A stretch of 31,825 bases of DNA from JALYUA01 sp038329555 (GTDB taxonomy: Bacteria > Acidobacteriota > Thermoanaerobaculia > UBA5066 > Gp7-AA6). Location of the stretch: the NCBI GenBank assembly GCA_038329555.1, contig JBBQNC010000011.1:1-31825 (forward strand), in the 5' to 3' direction. Below, piece after piece: positions 21,111 through 29,380 of the stretch (positions are counted from its first letter, which is position 1; every line of letters starts with the position of its first letter). The position numbers and the translations under genes were made by a program. The notes beneath the pieces were generated by a model. It was given only the letters and a program-made list of their open reading frames with translations, was not told where the DNA came from and did no database searches.

Positions 21111-24100
21111 TGAAGTCCTTCACCGATCTGTTCGTCAAGCGGCCCGTTCTCGCGATCGTCGTCAACCTCGTTATCCTCATCGCGGGCCTGCAGTCGATCC
21201 GCTCGCTGTCCATCCGTCAGTATCCGCGCAGCGACAGCGCCGTCGTCCAGATCTCGACGGTGTACGTGGGCGCCAACGCGGACCTCGTCCGCGGGTTCCT
21301 GACGACGCCGCTCGAGCGCGTGATCGCCAGCGCGGACGGCATCGACTACATGGAGTCCTCGAGCTCTCAGGGCGTGAGCACCATCACGGTCCACCTGAAG
21401 CTGAACTACGACGCCAACGACGCGCTCACCCAGCTCCAGGCGAAGGTCGCGCAGGTCCGCAACGACCTGCCGCCCGAGGCGCAGGCGCCCGTCATCGAGC
21501 TGCAGACGGCGGACTCGCAGTTCGCTTCGATGTACCTGGGATTCGCCTCGAAGGAGCTGGATCAGAACCAGATCACCGACTATCTGACCCGCGTCGTCCA
21601 GCCGAAGCTGTCCGCGGTGTCGGGCGTGCAGCGGGCCGACATCCTCGGCGCCCGCGTGTTCGCGATGCGAATCTGGTTGAAGCCCGAGAAGATGGCGGCG
21701 CTCGGAATCTCCCCCTCCCAGGTTCGGGATCTGCTGGGCGCCAACAATTACCTGTCCGCGCTCGGAAATACGAAGGGCTCGATGGTTTCGGTGAACCTCG
21801 TGGCGAACACGAGCCTCCAGACGCCCGAGGACTTCAAGAACCTCGTGGTCAAGGAGGAGAAGGGCGTCGTTGTCCGGTTGAGCGAGATCGCCGACGTCGT
21901 GCTGGGAGCCGAGAGCTACGACGAGGACGTCCGGTTCGACGGACAGACCGCGACGTTCATGGGAATCTGGGTCCTCCCGACGGCCAACTCGCTCGACGTC
22001 ATCCGCCGCGTCCGCGAGGAGATGAAGCAGGTCCAGGCGCAGCTGCCCGCCGGGATGACGTCGGGCGTCCCGTACGACTCGACGCGCTACATCGACAAGG
22101 CGATCAGCGAGGTTCTGAAGACCCTCACCGAGACGCTCGTGATCGTCATCATCGTCATCTTTCTGTTCCTGGGCTCGTTCCGGTCGGTGCTCATTCCGAT
22201 CGTGGCCATCCCGATCTCGCTGGTCGGCGCGGTCTTCCTGATGCTGATCGCGGGGTTCACGATCAACCTGCTGACCCTGTTGGCGATCGTGCTCTCGGTC
22301 GGCCTCGTCGTCGACGACGCGATCGTCATGGTCGAGAACGTCGAACGACACCTCCACATGGGCGAGAAGCCGTTCGAGGCCGCGCTCAAGGCGGCCCGGG
22401 AGCTGCGCGGCCCGATCATCGCCATGACCATCACGCTCGCCGCCGTGTACGCACCGATCGGTTTGCAGGGGGGCCTGACCGGCGCTCTCTTCCGCGAGTT
22501 CGCCTTCACACTCGCCGGCGCCGTCATCGTCTCGGGAATCGTGGCGCTCACGCTCTCGCCGATGATGAGCTCGAGACTGCTTCGAGCGGGCGACACGGAG
22601 AAGGGATTCGCGGGATTCGTCAACCGCACGTTCGACCGGGTTCGCAACCGCTACACGAAGCTTCTCACCGGGACTCTCAACTATCGGGCCGTGGTCTTCG
22701 TTCTGTGGGGGATCGTCACGGCGCTGATCGTGCCCTTCTACCTGTTCTCCCAGAAGGAGCTCGCTCCGACCGAGGACCAGAGCGTCGTCTTCGGCATCAT
22801 CCAGGCGGCGCCGAACTCGACCATCGATCAGACGAAGCTCTTCACCAAGCAGGTCAACGACGTCTTCCAGTCGTTTCCGGAGACGCAGTCGACTTTCCAG
22901 ATCACGTTTCCGACGGGCGGCTTCTCCGGAATGATCACGAAGCCCTGGGACGAGCGGAAGCGAAGCACCCAGCAGCTTCAACTCATGGTCGCCGGCGGGG
23001 TCTCACAGATCCCCGGCATCCGCGTCATCCCGCTCGTTCCGCCCGCGTTGCCCGGCAGCGGAAGCTTTCCGGTCGACTTCGTTATCTCGTCGACCGCCGA
23101 TCCGCAGCAGCTCGCCGAGTTCGCGACCACGCTCGTCGGAAAGGCGTTCGCGAGCGGCAAGTTCATCTACGCGGACTCCGACTTGAAGTACGACCAGCCG
23201 CAAGCCGAGGTGGTCTTCGACCGCGACAAGCTGCGGTCGCAGGGCGTCGATCTCGCGCAGGCGGGCAAAGACCTCTCGACGCTTCTAGGCGGCAACTACG
23301 TGAACCGTTTCAGCGTGCAGGGCCGCAGCTACAAGGTCATCCCGCAGGTCAAGCGGTCCGAGCGGCTGACGCCCGACCAGCTCGCACAGATCTACGTCCG
23401 GGGCTCGAACGACAAGCTCGTTCCGCTCTCGACGTTCGCGACCCTGAAGACGACGACCGAGCCGCGGGAGCTGAAGCGTTTTCAGCAGCTGAACGCTGTG
23501 CGGATCCAGGGGGTCATTCCGCCGGGCGTGTCGCTCGTCACCGCCCTCACCTACCTCGAGGACGAGGCGAAGAAGATCCTTCCCGCGGGTTTCACGATCG
23601 ACTACGCGGGTGAGTCCCGCCAGGTCCGCGCCGAAGGAGGCAAGTTTCTCGGGACGTTTCTGCTCTCCGCGATCCTGATCTACCTCGTTCTGGCCGCCCA
23701 GTTCGAGAGCTTCCGCGACCCGTTCATCATCCTCGCCGGATCCGTTCCGCTCGCGCTCTCCGGGTCGCTGCTCTTCTCGTTTCTCGGATTCACCACGCTG
23801 AACATCTACAGTCAGGTCGGGTTGATCACGCTCGTCGGGCTGATCGCCAAGAACGGGATCCTGATCGTCGAGTTCGCCAACCACCTCCAGGAACAGGGCC
23901 GGGACAAGGTCCGCGCGGTCATCGAGGCGGCCGCCACCCGGCTGCGCCCCGTCCTCATGACGACCGCCGCCACGGTGATGGGGCACATGCCGCTCGTCTT
24001 CGCGCGCGGGCCCGGAGCGGGCGCTCGCAACAGCATCGGCATCATGCTCGTGACGGGCATGATCATCGGCACCGCATTCACGCTGTTCGTCGTCCCGTCG

Positions 24101-24193
24101 ATCTACGTGCTCGTCGCGAAGACGCGCGCGAAGGTCGCACCGGAGGAGGAGGCGGAGAACGAGGTCGGCGGGCTCGCGGAGGCGGCCGGCTGA
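21110..24193 (+). CDS. RND-family multidrug efflux pump (HAE1-type)
   Basis: 1027 residues, normal length for the AcrB/MexB/MdtB class. A short cytoplasmic N-terminus FTDLFVKRPVLAIVVNLVIL leads into TM1; two large periplasmic loops and twelve helices follow. The proton-relay aspartates are D402 and D403 in LSVGLVVDDAIVMVEN. The second half mirrors the first (FLLSAILIYLVLAAQFESFR, LIAKNGILIVEFANHLQEQG, RPVLMTTAATVMGHMPLVFA). Together with the adaptor it should export hydrophobic compounds. No outer-membrane channel gene and no TetR-type regulator adjoin, so a TolC-like partner must be elsewhere. No indel is seen along its 3 kb. Confidence 0.97.
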   Translation: MKSFTDLFVKRPVLAIVVNLVILIAGLQSIRSLSIRQYPRSDSAVVQISTVYVGANADLVRGFLTTPLERVIASADGIDYMESSSSQGVSTITVHLKLNYDANDALTQLQAKVAQVRNDLPPEAQAPVIELQTADSQFASMYLGFASKELDQNQITDYLTRVVQPKLSAVSGVQRADILGARVFAMRIWLKPEKMAALGISPSQVRDLLGANNYLSALGNTKGSMVSVNLVANTSLQTPEDFKNLVVKEEKGVVVRLSEIADVVLGAESYDEDVRFDGQTATFMGIWVLPTANSLDVIRRVREEMKQVQAQLPAGMTSGVPYDSTRYIDKAISEVLKTLTETLVIVIIVIFLFLGSFRSVLIPIVAIPISLVGAVFLMLIAGFTINLLTLLAIVLSVGLVVDDAIVMVENVERHLHMGEKPFEAALKAARELRGPIIAMTITLAAVYAPIGLQGGLTGALFREFAFTLAGAVIVSGIVALTLSPMMSSRLLRAGDTEKGFAGFVNRTFDRVRNRYTKLLTGTLNYRAVVFVLWGIVTALIVPFYLFSQKELAPTEDQSVVFGIIQAAPNSTIDQTKLFTKQVNDVFQSFPETQSTFQITFPTGGFSGMITKPWDERKRSTQQLQLMVAGGVSQIPGIRVIPLVPPALPGSGSFPVDFVISSTADPQQLAEFATTLVGKAFASGKFIYADSDLKYDQPQAEVVFDRDKLRSQGVDLAQAGKDLSTLLGGNYVNRFSVQGRSYKVIPQVKRSERLTPDQLAQIYVRGSNDKLVPLSTFATLKTTTEPRELKRFQQLNAVRIQGVIPPGVSLVTALTYLEDEAKKILPAGFTIDYAGESRQVRAEGGKFLGTFLLSAILIYLVLAAQFESFRDPFIILAGSVPLALSGSLLFSFLGFTTLNIYSQVGLITLVGLIAKNGILIVEFANHLQEQGRDKVRAVIEAAATRLRPVLMTTAATVMGHMPLVFARGPGAGARNSIGIMLVTGMIIGTAFTLFVVPSIYVLVAKTRAKVAPEEEAENEVGGLAEAAG

Positions 24194-24213
24194 GACAGAC
24201 GTAATTTCGGGGG

Positions 24214-24247
24214 GGCCGCGGACGCGGACTCGTGTCTGTCCGCGGCC
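24214..24247. terminator. strong bidirectional hairpin between the RND pump and DUF885 genes
   Basis: GGCCGCGGAC (24214-24223) pairs perfectly with GTCCGCGGCC (24238-24247), giving a ten-base stem with a 14-base loop. It fills almost the whole 54-base gap and touches the DUF885 stop codon. A run of seven G lies just left of it. There is no T tract, so release may depend on Rho or the stem alone. Confidence 0.75.
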
Positions 24248-26092
24248 TCAGCGCTTCGAGCGGATCCAGGCCTCGATGCGGGCTTCGAGGATCGGCATCG
24301 TGACGGTGGCGCCCGCGAGGATGCGGTCGTGGAACTCGCGAACGTCGAACCGGGCGCCGAGCGCCTCCTCGGCCCGGCGCCGCAGCGACCGCAGCGTCAG
24401 CTCTCCCATCTTGTAAGCCAGCGCCTGTCCGGGCCAGGAAATGTACCGGTCCGTCTCCGTCGTGCACTCGTGGAGCGAGAGCGCGGTGTTCGAGGCGAGG
24501 TAGTCGATCGCCTGCTGCCTTGTCCAGCCCTTCGCGTGCAGTCCGGTGTCCACGACCAGACGGCACGCGCGCCACATCTCGTACGTGAGCCGTCCGAAGT
24601 CGCTGTACGGGTCCGTGTAGAGGCCGAGCTCGAGCCCCAGCCGCTCCGAGTACAGCCCCCAGCCCTCCCCGAAGGCGTCCACGTAGAGGAACCGCCGGAA
24701 AGCGGGCAGGTCGGTGAGCTCCGCCGCGAGCGAGATCTGGAGGTGATGGCCGGGCACGGCCTCGTGGAGCGTCAACGACTCGAGCACGTAGAGAGGGCGC
24801 GTCTCGAGCGCGTACGTGTTGACCCAGTAGGTGCCGGCCTTCTTTCCCCCGGGCGGCCCCGCCACGTAACGGCCCCCCGTGTACTTCGGCGCGATCTCCG
24901 CGGGCACGGGCTCGACGCCGTAGGGCTGGCGCGGAAGTCGGCCGAAGAGCGACGGGAGCCTTCCGTCGATGCGCTTGGCGATCCACGCCGCGTGCTTCAG
25001 GAGCTCTTCGGGCGTCTTCGCGTAGAAGCGGGGATCGGTGCGCAGGAACTTCAGGAAGTCGGCGAAGCTGCCGGAGAAGCCCGTCTTCCGGACAACCTGC
25101 TCCATCTCGCCCCGGATCCGCCGGACCTCGTCGAGCCCGAGGGAGTGGATCTGGTCCGGCGTGCGATCGAGCGTCGTGAAATGCCGGACGAGGTAGGCGT
25201 AGAACTCCTTCCCGCCTTCCATGTCGCCCGCTCCGACCGTCGCACGGGCGCGTGGGATGTACTCCTTCGTCATGAACTCGAGGAAACTCCGGTAGGCGGG
25301 AACGACCTCCTCGCGAATCGCGGCTTCCCCGGCCGCCTTCAGCCGGGCGCGATCGGCCTCGGGTAGGCCGGGAGGGAACGCCGCGAACGGCGCGAAGAAG
25401 CGGCTGCGCGACGGCTCCGCCACGACGTGGGCCTCGATCGTTTTCTCGTAGCCGTTCAAGACAGCCCGAGGCGCCGTCCATCCGGTCCGGATCCCCTCGC
25501 GCAAAAGGTCGACGTTCTGCCGCGCGTACTCGGGAAAAGCGCGCAGGCGTGCGACGTAATTCTCGTAGTCCTTCGCGGTGTCGAAGGTGGTCTGGGCCGG
25601 CAATTGCGCGAACTCCATGTGAAAACCGCTGTCGGCGTTGATCGGGAAGCGGTATCGATGAAGCTCGAAATCTCGGATCGAGTCCTCGAGCTGAAAACGG
25701 AGCAGACCGTAGCTGTCGCGGTCGGTGTCGTCGAGACCGGCGAGATCGACCGCCCGAAGGCGTTCGAGGAACCGGCGCCGCGCCTCCGTCCGGCGCGACA
25801 GGTCGGCGACCCGGACCGACGGAAGCCGATCGTCGAATCGGTGGTCGCCGACGGACGTGGCGAACAGGGGATCCTCGCGCAACTCGAACTCCCAGGCCTC
25901 GTCGAAGAGCGCGTGAAGCGTCATTTTCGCCTCCGAGCCCGGTCGGGCCCCCGCATGAGGAGCGACGGCCGCAAGCGTCAGGATGCTGGCGGCGAATGCG
26001 CGTCGGAGTCCGACGTGGCGGGCAGGGGACCCCGCTCGCGCGCCCGTCGAGTCGACTCCATCCCGCCGAGGCGCGGGTCCGAAGGTCTTCAC
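24248..26092 (-). CDS. DUF885 family metallopeptidase-like protein
   Basis: About 614 residues if started at GTG 26092, 558 from ATG 25924. The family pattern is complete: LHALFDEAWEFELREDPLFA, the middle TFDTAKDYENYVARLRAFP, and the zinc motif in LTLHEAVPGHHLQISLAAEL (HExxH-like HEAVPGHH), then EGWGLYSERLGLELGLY and SLHECTTETDRYISWPGQAL. DUF885 proteins are usually exported. The in-frame stretch RRAFAASILTLAAVAPHAGA before the family domain looks like a signal peptide and favours the longer start, but only the ATG at 25924 has a good ribosome site (GGAGG). Probable peptidase or amidase; substrate unknown. Confidence 0.9.
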   Translation of the reverse strand: MKTFGPAPRRDGVDSTGARAGSPARHVGLRRAFAASILTLAAVAPHAGARPGSEAKMTLHALFDEAWEFELREDPLFATSVGDHRFDDRLPSVRVADLSRRTEARRRFLERLRAVDLAGLDDTDRDSYGLLRFQLEDSIRDFELHRYRFPINADSGFHMEFAQLPAQTTFDTAKDYENYVARLRAFPEYARQNVDLLREGIRTGWTAPRAVLNGYEKTIEAHVVAEPSRSRFFAPFAAFPPGLPEADRARLKAAGEAAIREEVVPAYRSFLEFMTKEYIPRARATVGAGDMEGGKEFYAYLVRHFTTLDRTPDQIHSLGLDEVRRIRGEMEQVVRKTGFSGSFADFLKFLRTDPRFYAKTPEELLKHAAWIAKRIDGRLPSLFGRLPRQPYGVEPVPAEIAPKYTGGRYVAGPPGGKKAGTYWVNTYALETRPLYVLESLTLHEAVPGHHLQISLAAELTDLPAFRRFLYVDAFGEGWGLYSERLGLELGLYTDPYSDFGRLTYEMWRACRLVVDTGLHAKGWTRQQAIDYLASNTALSLHECTTETDRYISWPGQALAYKMGELTLRSLRRRAEEALGARFDVREFHDRILAGATVTMPILEARIEAWIRSKR

Positions 26093-26204
26093 GCTCTCCT
26101 CAATGCTGCCGCCTGCCGCCTGCCGCCAGAAATTCTCCGAGCGACTCCGGAGCGCATCGTAATGCCTGGCGTCGATGGCGAAAAGGAGAACCCGGAGGTC
26201 AAAA

Positions 26205-26609
26205 AGTCGTTTCCGCGCCTCCCGCACCTGTCGCACGAGCTCCTCGGCCGTGTAGGGCTTCTGGACGAACGGGAGGCCGCGACCGATTCCCGTGATCTCT
26301 ACGACGATGGATCGCTGAAGCCGGACATGTACAGCACTCTCAGGGCGGGAGCCTTGACGTGGAGCCGGCTGAGCAGCTCGGGACCGCCGCACCCCGGCAT
26401 GATCATGTCCGTCACGACCAGATCGATCGCGTCGGCATGGTTTGCGAAGACTCTCTCCGCGTGGTCCCCGTTCGCCGCTCGGCTGCCACGGCGGCGGGTC
26501 CCTCGTTGCCGTCGGAGGCTACCAGCAGCCGGTGGTCGTGATGGCGCAGCAGCGCCACGAGGAACGACCGGCTGGCGGCGAGGTCGTCAACGACCAGGAT
26601 GGTGGCGAT
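26205..26609 (-). pseudogene. CheY-like receiver domain, frameshifted
   Basis: Reading across frames yields a complete receiver: ATILVVDDLAASRSFLVALL (acidic pocket), IDLVVTDMIMPGCGGPELL (phosphoacceptor D), ALRVLYMSGFSD and VQKPYTAEELVRQVREA (conserved lysine). Two breaks are needed, about 26480 and about 26320. A GGGAGG sits at the right distance before ATC at 26607-26609, exactly where an ATG would be expected, so the start codon may be damaged too. The last part is in frame with the DUF885 gene. It looks like a stand-alone regulator or the tail of a hybrid kinase. Probably non-functional, unless the indels are sequencing errors. Confidence 0.75.
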
Positions 26610-26636
26610 GGCCGGCCTCCCTGGAAAGTCTCCGGA

Positions 26637-27185
26637 TCATGGTCCGCCCGCCGCGGCCTGCACCGCGGGCAGCAGCGTCGTCAGGCCGAAGGAGCTTTCG
26701 TGCCGCAGGGAGTTTATGAAGAGCGCGGGCGTTCGAACGATGCCGTGCCGAAGGCCCGCCTCCCGGCCGGCGCGGACCCTCGCCAGGTGGACGCGTTGGC
26801 CCATCTCCCGCCGGAACCGGACGACGTCCAGGCCCGCCTCCTCCGCACATCTCGCGACGTGAAAATCGTTCGACTTCGGGGAGGTCTCGAACATGCGATC
26901 GTGCATCTCCCAGAACTTGCCCTGAGACGCCGCGCACTCGGCCGCCTCGGCGGACTCCTCGGCATTCGCGAACTTCAGGGGCTCGGGAAAGCAGCGAAAC
27001 ACGTAGCGGAGCCGACTGCCCATCCTCTTCTCGATCTCCAGGACGGTCCGATAGGCTCGTGCGCAGTCGGGATTGGAGAAGTCTCCGTAGCCGACCAGGG
27101 TGACCTTCGCCAGCGGCGAGCCGCGGACGTGGTCCGTCGAGGAAATCCGAGCTTCGAGACTCCGCGCTCGAGCGGCTGTCTCCAT
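26637..27185 (-). CDS. DsbA-like thioredoxin-fold protein with a single active-site cysteine
   Basis: 182 residues from ATG 27185 with AAAGGA upstream. The fold is the DsbA/Thioredoxin_4 type: LAKVTLVGYGDFSNPDCARA at the active site, RLRYVFRCFPEPLKFANAEE, a helical insertion (AEAAECAASQGKFWEMHDRM) and the cis-proline loop IVRTPALFIN. In normal members the active site is CPYC; here it reads NPDC, so the nucleophilic first cysteine is missing. No signal peptide is present. It is divergent from the LysR gene and likely its target. It may be a monothiol or structural relative rather than an oxidase. Confidence 0.88.
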   Translation of the reverse strand: METAARARSLEARISSTDHVRGSPLAKVTLVGYGDFSNPDCARAYRTVLEIEKRMGSRLRYVFRCFPEPLKFANAEESAEAAECAASQGKFWEMHDRMFETSPKSNDFHVARCAEEAGLDVVRFRREMGQRVHLARVRAGREAGLRHGIVRTPALFINSLRHESSFGLTTLLPAVQAAAGGP

Positions 27186-27293
27186 GTGTGTCCTTTCCGG
27201 GTCGGTTTGGGGTATCCAGGCGCGGGAGCCTCGACGCTCCGGGCCTGTGAGGCCTTGAACGATGAGCATGGGCGCGTCGCGGACGCACGTCCA

Positions 27294-27326
27294 ATCGTTT
27301 GTTTCGATAGGATTGAGACCACTCAA
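27294..27326. promoter_or_regulatory. candidate LysR-type binding sites (T-N11-A box plus second half-site pair)
   Basis: ATCGTTTGTTTCGAT (27294-27308) is a 15-base palindrome fitting the T-N11-A rule for LysR-type regulators. TTGAG-ACCA-CTCAA (27313-27326) is a second inverted repeat, centred about 19 bases away. Both lie between the DsbA-like gene (start 27185) and the LysR gene (start 27344). The layout resembles the recognition plus activation site pair of a LysR-controlled divergent promoter. Confidence 0.55.
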
Positions 27327-27343
27327 CGATCAAAGGGGACCCG

Positions 27344-28317
27344 GTGGAGCTTCGCCATCTTCGGTATTACGTCGCGGTCGCGGAAGAGCTCCACTTCGGC
27401 CGGGCCGCGAAGCGGCTCAACACCTCCCAGCCTTCCCTGAGCCAGCAGATCCGAAATCTCGAACGCGAGATCAAGGTGGAGCTCCTCCTTCGAACCCGGC
27501 GCCATGTTGCGCTGACGCCGGCGGGCGAGCGCTTCCTCCAGGAAGCCCGCGGCATTCTCGCGGCGGCCGAGCGCGCCGCCGGCCTCGCGAGGGAGGCGTC
27601 GCGGGGCGAGTCTCGGAGGGTCGTCCTCGGCATTTCCCCGGACACCGACTGGCTTTTCCTGGGGAGGGTCCTCCGCCTCTTCGCCGAGCACGTTCCGTTC
27701 GTCGATGTCGTTTTTCAGAATCTGACCCCGGAGGCCCAGGTCGCCGCGCTTCAAGAAGGCCAGATCGACGCCGGGTTCGTCGGCCTTCCCCTGGAGGCGG
27801 AGGGCCTCGTCACAGAGACGACCGGCCGCGTGCGCCTCATGGTCGCGCTTCCCGAGAAACACCCCATGGCCCGCCACGTTCTCGTGAAGCTCGAGGAGCT
27901 GGCGAACGAGGCGTACATGATCGGGCCGAGGCATCTCTCTCCCGGAAGCTACGACGCCCTGCTCACCGTCTTCGGCGGGCCGGTTTCGGCCCTCCGATCG
28001 CCATGGAGGGGGGAATCCCCTCGACGCGAACGGTGCTGGGCATGATTGCGGCCGGCCTCGCGATCGCCCTCGTCGATCCGGAATTGCAGCAGGTGGCCGC
28101 CCCCGGAGTCGTCTTCCGCCCGATCGCGGGCCGCGGCGTTTTCACCGAGACCGGGATCGTCTACCGGCGCGATGAACCGTCCGCGATCCTCCCGTCGTTC
28201 CTTCAGGAGTTGAGGGCCACGCCGCGGCAACGGCCCGGCCGAGCGGTTCCCGCTCCCGTCCCGAAGACGAAGTCCCGGACTCGGCGTACTCCGGGCCGGC
28301 GGGCGAAAAGGGCCTAG
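27344..28317 (+). pseudogene. LysR-family transcriptional regulator, one-base frameshift
   Basis: The first 210 residues are intact: winged helix MELRHLRYYVAVAEELHFGR and LNTSQPSLSQQIRNLEREIK, LTPAGERFLQEARGILAAAE, then an effector domain (VLGISPDTDWLFLGRVLRLF, EGQIDAGFVGLPLEAEGLV). After YDALLTVF at about 27972 the frame is lost. The next frame continues RRAGFGPPIAMEGGIPSTRT and MIAAGLAIALVDPELQQVA, exactly the missing part of the effector domain. One base restored gives 324 residues, normal length but with a basic tail. It begins at GTG. Likely autoregulated and controlling the divergent DsbA-like gene, if expressed. Confidence 0.88.
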
Positions 28318-28738
28318 GACTCGTCGCGCCGCGTGGTCCCGACGTGGGCGCGGGGACGGCCGGCGGGGAAGGCGTAACCGTCGGCGTCGGAGTCGGCGGC
28401 GTCGTCGTCGGGCCCGGCGTGGGCAGCAGCGAGACTCCGCGCAGATGGAACACCTTCGCGTCGACCACGGGCTCCGCACTGCGCTGCCGGGCGAGGACCG
28501 GCGCGACGAGACCGAAATGGAATCCGTGTCCCCATCGGATGCTGGCGCCCTGGAGCAGCCCGCTCGCGGCCGGATCGGTCAGCGCGGAGGGGCCGATCGG
28601 CGGCGTCGCGCAGGAGGGCGACGCGTGGCAGCCGAAGATCGGCTGCTGTTGCGCGAGCAGAACGGTGCCCCCGGACGCCGCGGCCGCGGCGAGGCCGAGC
28701 GAAACGGGAAGGAGGCGGACGCGAAGCCGCATGCGCAT
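28142..28738 (-). CDS. hypothetical exported protein, Pro/Thr-rich, uncertain C-terminus
   Basis: The N-terminus is credible: GGAGGAG before the ATG and a signal peptide MRMRLRVRLLPVSLGLAAAA. A short mature part follows (QQPIFGCHASPSCATPPIGP, IRWGHGFHFGLVAPVLARQR, KVFHLRGVSLLPTPG), then a Pro/Thr-rich stretch (TTTPPTPTPTVTPSPPAVPA). The open frame then runs on, antisense to the C-terminus of the LysR gene, which is unlikely to be real. In the neighbouring frame a stop occurs at 28314-28316, so a small frameshift would end the gene there. I do not recognise the family. Two cysteines (CHASPSC) may bond in the periplasm. Confidence 0.5.
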   Translation of the reverse strand: MRMRLRVRLLPVSLGLAAAAASGGTVLLAQQQPIFGCHASPSCATPPIGPSALTDPAASGLLQGASIRWGHGFHFGLVAPVLARQRSAEPVVDAKVFHLRGVSLLPTPGPTTTPPTPTPTVTPSPPAVPAPTSGPRGATSPRPFSPAGPEYAESGTSSSGREREPLGRAVAAAWPSTPEGTTGGSRTVHRAGRRSRSR

Positions 28739-28857
28739 GCAGGTCTACTCCTCCGGCCGCCCCTTATCCAGCGCCGGCGCTCGGACCGGCGAGCCTCGGG
28801 CCTTCGGGATTCGACCCGACCGACGATCATGGCACCTGGATTGCTGACGCAGCCCGT

Positions 28858-29343
28858 ATGAACACCCCAAGGCTTCTTCGCGTCTCGCTCTCGCTCGCTC
28901 TCCTCCTCGCCGCGCTGGCGTGCAAGAACGGCGATTCCACGACGGCTCCGGGAGCGGTCGCCAACGTCACCATCGACGCGCCGTCCTCGGCCCGTTCGGG
29001 ACAGATCTTCACGATCGACGTCGCCGCCTTGAACATCGGGATCAATAGCGTCAAGAACGGGCGCGTAGAGATTACGCTGCCGTCGCCCCTGGTCGTCAAC
29101 TCCGTCGAGCCTTCGTCCGGAACTTCCGCCACGTTTCTGAACGGCATAGGCGGGGGCGGGATCGTCACCTGGGCCCTCAATTCGCTCGATTCCAACTCCC
29201 AGTCGAGGCTGCACATCCATGCGACGGGGGTCCTCCCGGCGGGTTCGGCCGCGCAGACCCTCAACCTTCGCGCGTCTTTGACCGCCGACGGCATCCGGCC
29301 GGGTGACGCCGTCGCGGACCGCAACCTTCAGCTGACGCCCTGA
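28858..29343 (+). CDS. predicted lipoprotein with beta-sandwich domain
   Basis: 161 residues. The signal peptide ends in a lipobox (MNTPRLLRVSLSLALLLAAL then AC, cysteine about residue 22). After a polar linker (KNGDSTTAPGAVANV) the mature protein reads like a cohesin- or DUF11-type beta sandwich: TIDAPSSARSGQIFTIDVAA, SVKNGRVEITLPSPLVVNSV, GGGIVTWALNSLDSNSQSRL and HIHATGVLPAGSAAQTLNLR. It is divergent from the Pro/Thr-rich gene, with about 120 bases between. It probably sits on the inner or outer membrane facing the periplasm or surface. Function unknown. Confidence 0.75.
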   Translation: MNTPRLLRVSLSLALLLAALACKNGDSTTAPGAVANVTIDAPSSARSGQIFTIDVAALNIGINSVKNGRVEITLPSPLVVNSVEPSSGTSATFLNGIGGGGIVTWALNSLDSNSQSRLHIHATGVLPAGSAAQTLNLRASLTADGIRPGDAVADRNLQLTP

Positions 29344-29380
29344 GCCGTCGAGCGGGCCCGCCTCCGCGCGCCCGGACCTT

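Noticed and set aside
21068..22981. 637-residue open frame on the minus strand
   Set aside because: It is entirely antisense to the RND pump and rich in Arg, Asp and His, as expected from a mirror frame of GC-rich coding DNA.
21019..23613. 864-residue open frame on the plus strand
   Set aside because: It is an out-of-frame shadow of the RND pump, very Arg/Gly-rich with no domain.
19983..24193. RND operon as a heavy-metal efflux (CusA/CzcA) system
   Set aside because: The TM4 pair is DD in VVDDAIVMVEN and the adaptor lacks metal-binding motifs, which fits the multidrug class.
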